A stretch of DNA of 53,616 nucleotides from Falsirhodobacter sp. alg1 (GTDB taxonomy: Bacteria; Pseudomonadota; Alphaproteobacteria; Rhodobacterales; Rhodobacteraceae): the NCBI RefSeq assembly GCF_000739715.2, contig NZ_BBJC02000004.1, positions 168,324 through 221,939 on the forward strand, in the 5' to 3' direction. The first letter of the stretch is position 1. Each line of letters starts with the position of its first letter. The notes below the pieces were generated by a model that saw only the letters and a list, made by a program, of their open reading frames with translations, had not been told where the DNA came from and made no database searches. The position numbers and the translations under genes were made by a program. Positions 24,369-33,913 of this stretch are shown in pieces.

Positions 24369-25298
24369 TCAGTAGCCCCGCGTCCGGTCAACAAGGTTGA
24401 TGAACGGCAAACCGGCCTCACCCCTGCGGATATTCTCGGCAACCTGCACGGAGGCCGTCCGGGGGCGGGTGGCTGCCGCCACATGCGGCGTGACGGTAAT
24501 GCGCGGATGGGCCCAGAACGCATGTTCGGGGGGCAGGGGTTCGGTCCGGAAGACATCCAGCGTGGCATGGCTGATCCGGCCGCTGTCCAATGCATCCAGC
24601 AGCGCCTCGTCATCGATCAGCGGACCACGGCCCGGATTGATCACCACCGCCCCCGAAGCCAGCCGTGCCAAGGCCGGTGCATCCAGCAAATTGGTCGTAT
24701 CGGGCGTATCGGGAAGCAGGGCCACGACAATTTCGGCCCCGTCCAGCGCCTGTTCCAAGGAGGTAACACAGGTCAGCCCCTCGATCTGTTTGGCGGTCCT
24801 GCTCCATCCCGTTACCGGAAAGTTCAGCCGGGCAAGGGCCTGGCCGCAGGCCGCCCCCAATGCGCCCGTTCCCAGAATCGTGACACGCCGTTCGCGTGCC
24901 AGTGGTGCGAATGCCTGATCCCAATGCGGTGCATCCGCTGTGATATATCGATCCATGCCAAGGTGATGGCGCAGGACATGCCCTGTGGCCCATTCGACCA
25001 TGCCTTCGGTCAGGCTGGGATCGACCATGCGGCACAGCGGTTGGGTCAGGGTATCATTGCCGACCAGCCGCTCGACGCCCGCCCACAGGTTCAGCACGGC
25101 CTTGGCGTTGGGATAGCGGCCGAAATCCTCGATCACGCCCCCGGGGGCAAAGACGATGTAATCCACCGCCGCCCGATCCGCAGCCTCGACCTCGGTCACG
25201 ATCCGCGCGTCCACGCCCGCGGCCGCCAGCGCCTCGGGTAGACAGTCCCGGTATTGTTCCCACGCGCGGGGCCCTGCGGCAAAGAATACGACGGTCAT
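24369..25298 (-). CDS. GhrA-like 2-hydroxyacid dehydrogenase (glyoxylate/hydroxypyruvate reductase A)
   Basis: A 309-residue NAD(P)H-dependent dehydrogenase. The nucleotide-binding motif is GTGALGAACG; catalytic residues are Arg in NPGRGPLIDDEAL, Glu in DVFRTEPLP and the His in TPHVAAAT. The short N-terminal catalytic part and overall length fit the GhrA subgroup, which reduces glyoxylate and hydroxypyruvate. Its ATG directly abuts the stop codon of rodA, so it is translated from the rod-shape operon message. A metabolic link to cell-wall synthesis is not obvious. Confidence 0.9.
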   Translation of the reverse strand: MTVVFFAAGPRAWEQYRDCLPEALAAAGVDARIVTEVEAADRAAVDYIVFAPGGVIEDFGRYPNAKAVLNLWAGVERLVGNDTLTQPLCRMVDPSLTEGMVEWATGHVLRHHLGMDRYITADAPHWDQAFAPLARERRVTILGTGALGAACGQALARLNFPVTGWSRTAKQIEGLTCVTSLEQALDGAEIVVALLPDTPDTTNLLDAPALARLASGAVVINPGRGPLIDDEALLDALDSGRISHATLDVFRTEPLPPEHAFWAHPRITVTPHVAAATRPRTASVQVAENIRRGEAGLPFINLVDRTRGY

Positions 25299-26444
25299 CT
25301 ATCTGTCCCTTGCGCGGTGGACATGCGCGCTTTGCACGATTCCGAATGCGGTCAGCAAGACCATCATTGCCGATCCACCATAGCTGACCAATGGCAGCGG
25401 AACACCCACAACCGGCGCAAGGCCCATCACCATCAGCATGTTCACGGCGAACAGGAAGAAGAAGCTGGCGGCAATGCCCAAGGTCACAAGGGCGGCAAAC
25501 CGGTCCTTCATCTGCACCGCCGATGCAATGCAGAACGCGATGATCAGCACATAGAGGATCAGCAGGGAACAGGCCCCGATGAAGCCCAGTTCTTCGGCGA
25601 TGACGGTAAAGATGAAATCGGTATGTTTTTCGGGCAGGAAGTTGAGCCGGCTTTGCGTACCCTGCATGAAGCCGCGCCCCGTCCAGCCGCCCGAGCCGAG
25701 CGCGATCTTGGCCTGCGTGATGTGATAGCCGGCCCCCAGTGGATCGGTGGACGGGTCCAGAAAGGTGTCGATCCGTTTGAACTGGTAATCGCGCAGCAAC
25801 TGCCAGCTTTTCCCGCGGCTTGCCAGCACCACGGTTACAAGGCCTACGCCCGCGCCCAGTACCACTGCGAAATACCACAGGCTGACACCGGCGCAGAACA
25901 TCACCACGGCCCCGCCGCCCATCAGCAGGATCGCGGTGCCCAGATCCGGTTGCACCATCACAAGAAAAACCGGCAGCAGGATCAGGACCAGCGGTACGGC
26001 CACCCAAAGCGGATGGGACACCTTATTCGGGGGGAGCCAGTCATAATAGGCGGCCAACATCATCACGAGGGCGATCTTCATCACCTCGGACGGTTGCAGC
26101 ATGATGAACCCCAGGTTCAGCCAGCGCTGCGCGCCCATGCCCACATGGCCCATCACATCCACGGCCACCAGAAGCCCGACCGCCCCCAGATAGATGACGC
26201 CCGAAATATTGCGCCAGAACCAGATGGGAATGAACGCCATCACCAGCATGATGGACAGGCCGGCCACGAAGCGCTTCATCTGCGGTTCGGCCCAGACGGT
26301 GATATCCCCGCCCGCCACCGAATACAGCATCAGCCAGCCCACAGCGCAGACCGAGGTCAGCAGCAGTACCAGGGGCCAGTTCAGATAAAGCGCCTTGCGT
26401 AACCCGGTGGGGACAGTCTGGATGCGGTATTCGAGAAAGCTCAT
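25299..26444 (-). CDS. rodA: Peptidoglycan glycosyltransferase RodA
   Basis: A 381-residue inner-membrane protein of the SEDS family, about ten membrane helices, that polymerises glycan strands for elongation of the cell together with PBP2. It carries the SEDS signatures LQPSEVMKIALV, QPDLGTAILL, GSGGWTGRGFMQGTQ and the C-terminal GVPLPLVSYGGSAM. The catalytic aspartate is expected in the FLPEKHTDFIFTVIAEELG region. The start overlaps the stop of mrdA (ATGA), consistent with coupled synthesis of the enzyme pair. A GhrA-like gene follows without a gap. Confidence 0.96.
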   Translation of the reverse strand: MSFLEYRIQTVPTGLRKALYLNWPLVLLLTSVCAVGWLMLYSVAGGDITVWAEPQMKRFVAGLSIMLVMAFIPIWFWRNISGVIYLGAVGLLVAVDVMGHVGMGAQRWLNLGFIMLQPSEVMKIALVMMLAAYYDWLPPNKVSHPLWVAVPLVLILLPVFLVMVQPDLGTAILLMGGGAVVMFCAGVSLWYFAVVLGAGVGLVTVVLASRGKSWQLLRDYQFKRIDTFLDPSTDPLGAGYHITQAKIALGSGGWTGRGFMQGTQSRLNFLPEKHTDFIFTVIAEELGFIGACSLLILYVLIIAFCIASAVQMKDRFAALVTLGIAASFFFLFAVNMLMVMGLAPVVGVPLPLVSYGGSAMMVLLTAFGIVQSAHVHRARDR

Positions 26445-28396
26445 GCGCGGCCCTGTACACCGGTTGCGGAGGCCAGCGCGCTGAAATCACGCAGGCTCAT
26501 TTCGGAAAGGGCGGTCTGGATGCGCGCGCGCTGGCTTTCGGGATAGGCGGCAAGCGGTGGCATCTTTCCCGTCAGGATGCGCAGCAGAAGATCCCGCACG
26601 ATCGGAGCGGCCACCGTGGATCCGCCGCCGCCATGTTCGACGACGCAGGCCACCGCCACCTTCGGGGCATCATAGGGGGCAAAGCCCACGAACAGGGCAT
26701 GGTCCCGCCGGTTCCAGGGCAGATCATCGTTGCCGATCACACCACGGGCCCGTTCGGCGGCGCTGATGTTCCGCACCTGCGATGTGCCGGATTTCCCCGC
26801 CATCGTCATTGCCGGATCCACGATGCGGCTGTTGTAGCCTGTCATTCCCAGCTTGTTCGACACTGTGTACATGCCATGACGCACCATCCGTAGCAGGGCC
26901 GGGTTCACATCCATCATGGGCGGCTCGGGCGGGGTATCTTCCACACCCCCGATCGATTTCACGAGACGCGGGGTAACCGCACGGCCCGAGGCAAGCCGCG
27001 CCGTCATGAGCGCAAGCTGCAACGGTGAGGCCAGAACATAGCCCTGTCCGATCGAGGCGTTGATCGTATCGCCGATCCGCCATTCCTGATCATAGCTGCG
27101 GCGCTTCCAGTCCTTGTCGGGCATCACACCTTCGGCAATGGCCGACATGGGCAGATCATGCCGCTGGCCAAGGCCCATCCGGCGGCCCATCTCGGCAATC
27201 TTGTCGATCCCGACACGCTGCGAGACATCGTAGAAATAAACGTCGCAGCTTTTGCCCATGGCCCCGTCAAGGTTCATGTGGCCATGCCCCCAGCGGGACC
27301 AGCAGTGGAAACGCCGTCCGCCGATCTCGTAATATCCGGGGCAATAGACGGTGGATTCGCTGTCGATCACCCCTGCCTCTAGGGCGGCAAGAGCGGTGAT
27401 GATCTTGAAGGTCGATCCGGGCGGATATGTGCCCTGAACCGCCTTGTTCGACAGGGGGCGATGGTCGTTTTCGGTCAGCTTGGCATAATCGGTATAGGAA
27501 ATGCCGCGGACGAACAGGTTCGGATCGAAGCTGGGGGCCGAAGCGGCGGCGAGGATATCACCGGTATTCACATCGATGGCGACGACGGATGCACTTTCGC
27601 CGCCCAGCCGGGCCTGCGCGAAATTCTGTACCTCTGCATCGATCGTCAGATGCAGGTCGGCGCCGGGCTGGCCCTCGACACGGTCCAGCTCCCGCATGAC
27701 GCGCCCGACCGCATTCACCTCGATCCGTTTGCTGCCGGCCTGGCCGCGCAGCTCGTCTTCCATCCACGTTTCGACCCCGATCTTGCCGATCTGGAATTGC
27801 GGAATCTGAAGCAGCGGATCAGGGTTTTTCTGGGCGGCAAGGTCGCGTTCGGAAACGGGGCCGACATAACCCACGATATGGGCAAAGTCGGTATCCAGCG
27901 GATAGATGCGCGACAGTCCCACCTCGGGCGTGACACCGGGCAGGGACGGGGCGTTGACCGCCACGCGTGACATTTCATCCCAGGAAATGCGGTCGGCCAC
28001 GACCACGGACACGAAGGCGGACCGTTTGCGGACTTCTTCGGCGGTACGGGCCAGTTCCGCATCGGTCAGGGGTATGACACGCTGTAGGCGGTGCAGGATC
28101 TCGGGCACATCGCCAGCATCCTCGCGGGTGATCGTGACGCGGTAGTTCTGTTCGTTCCCCGCGATCAGCCGCCCGTTCCGATCGAATATCTGGCCCCGGT
28201 TCGGGGGAATCAGCCGGATGGAGATGCGGTTCTCTTCGGCCAATGTGCGATACTGATCAGCCTCATCCACCTGCATGTACCGCAGGCGCGCGCCCAGTAC
28301 CGCCACCACAGCCGACATCGCACCGCCCATGAACAGGGCGCGGCGCGTGATCTTGCGTGTGCTTTCGTCGCGGTCACGATGGACGATCCGTCTCAC
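26441..28396 (-). CDS. mrdA: Penicillin-binding protein 2
   Basis: A 651-residue class B penicillin-binding protein, the transpeptidase of the rod complex. One membrane anchor (about residues 18-40) is followed by the pedestal domain with NRGQIFDRNGRLIAGN. The transpeptidase motifs are STFK with the acyl-serine (in GTYPPGSTFKI), SCD (in GKSCDVYFY), typical of PBP2 instead of SxN, and KSGT (in AGKSGTSQV). Length fits the family. Start and stop overlap mreD and rodA by four bases each. It is the main beta-lactam target in this window, and a beta-lactamase gene lies elsewhere in it. Confidence 0.97.
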   Translation of the reverse strand: MRRIVHRDRDESTRKITRRALFMGGAMSAVVAVLGARLRYMQVDEADQYRTLAEENRISIRLIPPNRGQIFDRNGRLIAGNEQNYRVTITREDAGDVPEILHRLQRVIPLTDAELARTAEEVRKRSAFVSVVVADRISWDEMSRVAVNAPSLPGVTPEVGLSRIYPLDTDFAHIVGYVGPVSERDLAAQKNPDPLLQIPQFQIGKIGVETWMEDELRGQAGSKRIEVNAVGRVMRELDRVEGQPGADLHLTIDAEVQNFAQARLGGESASVVAIDVNTGDILAAASAPSFDPNLFVRGISYTDYAKLTENDHRPLSNKAVQGTYPPGSTFKIITALAALEAGVIDSESTVYCPGYYEIGGRRFHCWSRWGHGHMNLDGAMGKSCDVYFYDVSQRVGIDKIAEMGRRMGLGQRHDLPMSAIAEGVMPDKDWKRRSYDQEWRIGDTINASIGQGYVLASPLQLALMTARLASGRAVTPRLVKSIGGVEDTPPEPPMMDVNPALLRMVRHGMYTVSNKLGMTGYNSRIVDPAMTMAGKSGTSQVRNISAAERARGVIGNDDLPWNRRDHALFVGFAPYDAPKVAVACVVEHGGGGSTVAAPIVRDLLLRILTGKMPPLAAYPESQRARIQTALSEMSLRDFSALASATGVQGRA

Positions 28397-28932
28397 ATCC
28401 GTCTCCCATAGGCGTCGATTTCGCCGGTGGCGGGCTTATGCAGCCCCATGATGATGGCCGATGCCAGCACGACCACAGGATAGCACAAGATCGTGGCCAG
28501 GGCTTCGATCATGGAATACCCCAAAGGCACCTGCGGCAGAAGGGCTATGCCGAACACGAAACGGTAAACAAGCTTCATGGTCACGATCAGTCCGGCCATC
28601 ATCAGCCATTCGCTGAAAAGGTTCAACTCTCGTGTGAATGCCATGCGTGTGCGCAGGAATTCCGTTCCGGCAATGACCACGGCGGTCCACAGGCCGGGGG
28701 GGCGCATCAGCAGCAGGTCTTCGGCGAACAGGACGATCACGATCAGCCAGAGGGCCATGGCCTGCGGCCGGCGCAACGTCCAGGCCAGGGTGATGCACAG
28801 CAGCACATCCGGGCCGGGCCAATCCCCTGCCTGCCCTCCAAGGGGCATCAGGTGCAACAGCACGATGACCAGCGCCAGAACGACATAGGCTGCGCGGTAG
28901 ATCCAGCGCCGCGCCCGCAAGGCCTGGCTCAT
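28393..28932 (-). CDS. mreD: Rod shape-determining protein MreD
   Basis: A 179-residue inner-membrane protein with about five helices, beginning with a basic N terminus and a long first helix (residues about 13-32). Sequence is poorly conserved in this family, so the call rests on size, hydrophobic pattern and its position between mreC and mrdA, the invariant order of the rod cluster. It overlaps the stop of mreC upstream and the start of mrdA downstream in ATGA motifs. It acts in the elongasome together with MreC. Confidence 0.9.
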   Translation of the reverse strand: MSQALRARRWIYRAAYVVLALVIVLLHLMPLGGQAGDWPGPDVLLCITLAWTLRRPQAMALWLIVIVLFAEDLLLMRPPGLWTAVVIAGTEFLRTRMAFTRELNLFSEWLMMAGLIVTMKLVYRFVFGIALLPQVPLGYSMIEALATILCYPVVVLASAIIMGLHKPATGEIDAYGRRM

Positions 28933-29837
28933 TCCGGGGCCTGTGAGGGCAGGGGCGGAATCTCGGGGGAGGGCGGCAAGGCCGGGGTGATCAGATCGCC
29001 CGGATCGGTGGGAACCGGCCGCTCGGTGGCCCGCAGGACGCGCAGATACTCCAACCGTCCGTAATCGGCCGCCAGCCGCACCCGCAGGCGGCGATCGGGG
29101 CTCTGGGCGACCTCGCCCACCAGCAGGTCGGCGGGAAACACGGCGCCGTCACCTGAGGTGACGACCCGGTCACCGGGGCGGATCAGGTCCGGCTTGTCCA
29201 GAAACTCCAGTGTAGGCATCATGGTGTTGTCACCGGTCAGGATGGCACGCTGACCCGATGGCTGCACGATGACGGGAATGCGGCTGTTGGAATCGCTCAG
29301 CAGAATGACACGGCTGGTCTCTTCACCCACTCCTGCGATGCGGCCCACAAGACCCACGCCGTCCATCGTGGCCCAGCCCGTGCGGATGCCGTCGCGCCGG
29401 CCCACGTTCAAAAGCACGGATTGGCGAAATGGCGATCCGCTGTCGGCCAGAACGACGCCGGTCACATGGGTCAGCTGCGGGTCCAGCCGGACCTGGTTCA
29501 GCCCCAGCAGCTTGGCATTCTGCTGCGCCAGCTGCATTGCCGCCTCTTTCCACGCCCGCATCTGCTGCAGTTCGCGCCGCAGATCCTGGTTCTGTTCGTA
29601 GATGCGAACATAGGATTGGGCGTTGTCGATCATATCGGCAGCCTTGGTGACGGGGGCCATGGCCCAGCCGAAGCTGGGCACAAAGCGGTCCATCATCGCA
29701 GCGCGCAATTGTTCGACCCTGACGCTGTCGATCCGCCAGATCAGGAAGATCGCCATGAGCACCAGAATCACGCCTGCTGCCAGCAAGCGGCGCAGGGGGC
29801 GGGTAAACTGGTCCGGTCCGTTGCGGTCGCGTGCCAC
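28929..29837 (-). CDS. mreC: Rod shape-determining protein MreC
   Basis: A 302-residue bitopic protein: cytoplasmic basic N terminus, one membrane helix (about residues 18-35), a coiled coil (about 72-110), then the periplasmic beta domains starting around VTGVVLADSGSPF with GVGLVGRIAGVGEETSRVILLSD. The tail after residue 270 is rich in proline. MreC links MreB filaments to PBP2 and RodA. It starts 19 bp after the mreB stop and overlaps mreD by four bases. Confidence 0.95.
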   Translation of the reverse strand: MARDRNGPDQFTRPLRRLLAAGVILVLMAIFLIWRIDSVRVEQLRAAMMDRFVPSFGWAMAPVTKAADMIDNAQSYVRIYEQNQDLRRELQQMRAWKEAAMQLAQQNAKLLGLNQVRLDPQLTHVTGVVLADSGSPFRQSVLLNVGRRDGIRTGWATMDGVGLVGRIAGVGEETSRVILLSDSNSRIPVIVQPSGQRAILTGDNTMMPTLEFLDKPDLIRPGDRVVTSGDGAVFPADLLVGEVAQSPDRRLRVRLAADYGRLEYLRVLRATERPVPTDPGDLITPALPPSPEIPPLPSQAPE

Positions 29838-29856
29838 TATGGCCTCTCAGGGTAGA

Positions 29857-30954
<1,098 letters not shown>

Positions 30955-31034
30955 TTATAGAAAGGCCGGATTCGAAGGGAAAGTGCGGGTTAACGGCAAT
31001 AAAGCATCAATCCGCAGAATGCGCGGGGTCTTGC

Positions 31035-31059
31035 GCGGGGACAGGCCGATTGCCCCCGC
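31035..31059 (-). terminator. Candidate GC-rich hairpin downstream of leuA
   Basis: On the minus strand, GCGGGG (complement of 31054-31059) can pair with CCCCGC (complement of 31035-31040) around a 13-base loop, about 15 bases after the leuA stop. There is no following T tract, so it may be a processing or stability hairpin rather than an intrinsic terminator. Confidence 0.35.
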
Positions 31060-31073
31060 ACAATTATGTGAGT

Positions 31074-32639
31074 TCAGCTGGCGTCGCGGTAGTTCACGGC
31101 CTTCTTGTCGTGATCCGGCGCGTTCTTCTCGCGGCGCAGGATCAGACGGTTCAGCGCGTTCACATAGGCGCGGGCCGAGGCGACCACGGTATCGGTATCG
31201 GCAGCCTGTCCGGTGGCGATCTTGCCGTCCTCTTCCAGCCGGACGCTGACGGTGGCCTGCGCATCCGTACCTTCGGTGATCGCATGCACCTGATACAGCG
31301 CCAGACGCGCCTTGTGCTCGACCAGCGAATTGATGGCGTTGAAGGCCGCATCCACGGGGCCGTCGCCGGTGGCCTCGGCCATATGGTCGGTGCCGTCGAT
31401 CGACAGGGTCAGCTGTGCCTCCTGGGGGCCATCGGTCCCGCACACCACACGCAGGCGGCGGATCACCAGCTTGTCATAGGCCGCTGTCGTATCGACATCC
31501 TGCATCAGAGCCAGCAGATCCTCGTCGTAGACCTCTTTCTTGCGGTCGGCGAGCGTTTTGAACCGCACGAAAACATCGGCCAGCTGGTTGTCGGCCACAT
31601 CGAAGCCCAGATCCTTCAGCTTGGAGCGCAGGGCCGCACGGCCCGAGTGTTTGCCCAGAACGAGGCTGGTTTCCGACAGGCCCACATCGGTCGGACGCAT
31701 GATTTCGAAGGTCTCGGCATTCTTCAGCATGCCGTCCTGATGGATGCCGGATTCATGTGCAAAGGCGTTCTTGCCCACGATGGCCTTGTTGAACTGCACG
31801 GCAAAGCCGGACACGGTCGCCACCTTGCGGCTGATCGCCGTCAGCTTGGTGGAATCGATGCCGGTCGTATAGGGCATGATGTCGTTGCGGACCTTCATGG
31901 CCATCACGACTTCTTCCAGCGCGGTATTGCCTGCGCGTTCGCCCAGCCCGTTGATCGTGCATTCGATCTGGCGGGCGCCAGCCTCCACCGCGGCCAGCGA
32001 GTTTGCCGTCGCCATGCCCAGATCGTTATGGCAGTGCGTTGCGAAAATGATCTCATCCGCGCCGGGTACGCGTTCCAGCAGCATGCGGATCAGGTCGGCG
32101 GATTCGCGTGGGGCGGTGTAACCCACCGTATCAGGAATGTTGATCGTCGTGGCGCCGGCCTTGATCGCGATTTCGATCACGCGGCACAGGTAATCATGCT
32201 CGGTCCGCGTGGCATCCATGGGGGACCATTGCACATCGCCGCACAGATTGCGCGCATGCGTGACGGTGTCGTGGATGCGTTCGGCCATCTGGTCCATGTC
32301 CAAATTGGGAATGGCCCGGTGCAGGGGCGATGTGCCGATAAAGGTATGGATCCGCGGGCGGGCGGCATGTTTAACGGCCTCCCACGCGCGGTCGATATCA
32401 CGGAAATTGGCGCGTGACAGACCGCAGATCACGGAATTGCGGGATGCCTTGGCGATGGCGCTTACCGCCTCGAAATCCCCTTCGGACGCGATGGGAAAAC
32501 CGGCTTCGATGATGTCCACGCCCATTTCGTCCAGCATGGAGGCGATCTCCAGCTTTTCGGTGTGGGTCATCGTCGCGCCGGGCGATTGCTCGCCGTCACG
32601 CAGGGTTGTGTCGAAAATGAATACTTTGTCTTGTGCCAT
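31074..32639 (-). CDS. leuA: 2-isopropylmalate synthase
   Basis: A 521-residue enzyme that condenses acetyl-CoA with 2-oxoisovalerate, the first committed step of leucine synthesis. The catalytic domain begins DTTLRDGEQSPGATM and holds the metal site ATHCHND with GLGERAGN. The C-terminal regulatory domain (about residues 390-521), where leucine normally binds for feedback inhibition, is present and complete. It stands alone without leuBCD. Upstream on the same strand is a leucine-rich leader peptide, and the weak ribosome-binding region (AAGAAG) in front of the ATG is complementary to the leader's leucine codons, so expression is likely controlled by leucyl-tRNA supply. Confidence 0.97.
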   Translation of the reverse strand: MAQDKVFIFDTTLRDGEQSPGATMTHTEKLEIASMLDEMGVDIIEAGFPIASEGDFEAVSAIAKASRNSVICGLSRANFRDIDRAWEAVKHAARPRIHTFIGTSPLHRAIPNLDMDQMAERIHDTVTHARNLCGDVQWSPMDATRTEHDYLCRVIEIAIKAGATTINIPDTVGYTAPRESADLIRMLLERVPGADEIIFATHCHNDLGMATANSLAAVEAGARQIECTINGLGERAGNTALEEVVMAMKVRNDIMPYTTGIDSTKLTAISRKVATVSGFAVQFNKAIVGKNAFAHESGIHQDGMLKNAETFEIMRPTDVGLSETSLVLGKHSGRAALRSKLKDLGFDVADNQLADVFVRFKTLADRKKEVYDEDLLALMQDVDTTAAYDKLVIRRLRVVCGTDGPQEAQLTLSIDGTDHMAEATGDGPVDAAFNAINSLVEHKARLALYQVHAITEGTDAQATVSVRLEEDGKIATGQAADTDTVVASARAYVNALNRLILRREKNAPDHDKKAVNYRDAS

Positions 32640-32640
32640 G

Positions 32641-32733
32641 TGCTTCTTCTTTGCGGTTTGCTTGGGGGCGGGCGCTGGTCACCTCTGAGCGGTCGCGCCC
32701 TAGGGCACGCTCAGAGGCAGCTAAGAAGAAGCA
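32641..32733 (-). promoter_or_regulatory. leuA leader: leucine-codon/RBS complementarity and competing hairpin
   Basis: Two structures can form in the leuA leader RNA. First, the leucine codon run of the leader peptide (minus strand of 32723-32733) is perfectly complementary over 11 bases to the region just before the leuA start (32641-32651), with two further pairs after one mismatch. Second, a perfect 10-bp stem forms between 32708-32717 and 32682-32691, beginning at the leader stop codon. No T tract follows the stem. A ribosome waiting on leucine codons would keep the leuA binding site unpaired. The pairing is visible in sequence; the control model is inference. Confidence 0.6.
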
Positions 32734-32791
32734 GGCCGCGGGGGCGGATCAGGGCGATGCCCTGCGATGTGATATGTGTTTCCCGTACCAT
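32711..32791 (-). CDS. leuL: leuA leader peptide (26 residues, leucine-rich end)
   Basis: A short open frame that starts with ATG at 32791 and stops with TGA at 32713-32711, 71 bp before leuA. It encodes MVRETHITSQGIALIRPRG followed by LLLLSCL. Four adjacent leucine codons (CTG CTT CTT CTT) plus a fifth next to the stop make it a typical attenuator sensor of leucyl-tRNA level. Leucine leader peptides in front of leuA are an established theme in proteobacteria. A good promoter ends only seven bases before its ATG, so no ribosome-binding site is present and translation is probably leaderless. Confidence 0.8.
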   Translation of the reverse strand: MVRETHITSQGIALIRPRGLLLLSCL

Positions 32792-32798
32792 ATTGCGG

Positions 32799-32826
32799 AC
32801 TATAAGGACGGTTAACGCGCTGACAA
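32799..32826 (-). promoter_or_regulatory. Housekeeping-type promoter of the leuA leader
   Basis: On the minus strand TTGTCA (complement of 32821-32826) and TATAGT (complement of 32799-32804) are spaced by 16 bases, close to the sigma-70 consensus. The -10 element ends seven bases before the leader ATG at 32791, so transcription would start at or within two bases of the start codon. Confidence 0.65.
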
Positions 32827-32853
32827 CCCCTAATAAATGGCAGAAAAGCTGTC

Positions 32854-33867
32854 CTAAAGCCATTTTTTCCGGCGGAACCATAGATACGGAAGCACGGCCG
32901 AAACCGCCATTGCCGCCAAGGCCAGCGGATAGCCGATGAACCACTGCAGTTCCGGCATATGGGCAAAGTTCATGCCGTAGATCGTTCCGACCAGTGTCGG
33001 CGGCAGGAACAGCGCCGTGGCCACGGACAGAACCTTGATGATCTGGCTCTGCTCGATCCCGATCAGGCCGATCGTTGCGGAATGCAGAAACGACAGTTCC
33101 TGCTCCACCTGCCCCTGAAAGGCTGAAAGCGAGCCGAGATCCCGTTCGATCGCCTTTAGCCGCGCGGTGCCCTTGGGCGACAGGCGGGCGAGAGGGGGCA
33201 GGGTTTCATCTTCGGTCCGGGCGGCTTTGCCGCTGGTGGCATCGCGCAGGAACGGGATCATGCGGCCAAGGCTCAGCACGCTTTCCCTCAGGATGGACAG
33301 GGTCCGGTTGATGCGGCCAAGCCGGCGCAGCAGTTTTTGCAGGTCGTGTTCCGCGGTCCCTGCTGCCTGATCGGGGGCAAAGAACACCTCTTCCGAAATC
33401 TCTCCCAGATCGGCCGCGCTGCGTTCAAGCACATCGGCGATGCGTTCGACAATTGCCTCGATCATTGTGGCCATCAGGCGCGGGGCAGTGTCGGATTCGC
33501 CCGGATGGCGGGCCACGCGCTGCGCAATGGTCCGAAGGGGCAGGGGGTTGGCATAGCGCACGGTGATCAGCCGGTCAGGAAGAAGCACGAATGTGATCTG
33601 GGCGCGGCGGGGGCGTCCCGCCGTTGCCCCTTCGATCACAGCCACGGTCATCACCATGGCCTGCCCCTCGATATACATGCGCGACGAATCCTCGATATCC
33701 GTCATCTCGTCGAGGCTGGGCACCTTGACGCCAAGCGAGGCTTCGATCCGGCCCTCTTCCTCGGTGGTCGGGTTGCACAGATCGACCCAGAGCACCCCCT
33801 GCAACGAAGAAGGCACGCCATTGCCGATATGAAGCTGTCCGTCGCGAAGGATGTGATGCTCTATCAT
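32854..33867 (-). CDS. CorA-family magnesium/divalent cation channel
   Basis: A 337-residue membrane protein. The long N-terminal cytoplasmic part has the family features WVDLCNPTTEE, SRMYIEGQAMVMTV and a long helical stalk; two membrane helices at the C terminus are preceded by the selectivity motif YGMNFAHMPE and end in a basic tail (WFRRKKWL). CorA pentamers import Mg2+, and some homologues export zinc (ZntB-like); the intact GMN motif does not separate these. The start at 33867 (MIEHHILRDG) is the conserved start but has a poor ribosome-binding site. The leader peptide promoter of leuA lies immediately downstream. Confidence 0.88.
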   Translation of the reverse strand: MIEHHILRDGQLHIGNGVPSSLQGVLWVDLCNPTTEEEGRIEASLGVKVPSLDEMTDIEDSSRMYIEGQAMVMTVAVIEGATAGRPRRAQITFVLLPDRLITVRYANPLPLRTIAQRVARHPGESDTAPRLMATMIEAIVERIADVLERSAADLGEISEEVFFAPDQAAGTAEHDLQKLLRRLGRINRTLSILRESVLSLGRMIPFLRDATSGKAARTEDETLPPLARLSPKGTARLKAIERDLGSLSAFQGQVEQELSFLHSATIGLIGIEQSQIIKVLSVATALFLPPTLVGTIYGMNFAHMPELQWFIGYPLALAAMAVSAVLPYLWFRRKKWL

Positions 33868-33913
33868 ACAGGATGATGTGCCCGCAGCCGTAGCCGCAGG
33901 CAAGCATGATCCT

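Noticed and set aside
32682-32717. Intrinsic transcription terminator in the leuA leader
   Set aside because: The 10-bp stem is strong but no T tract follows on the minus strand, so I treat it as part of a leader structure rather than a classical attenuator terminator.
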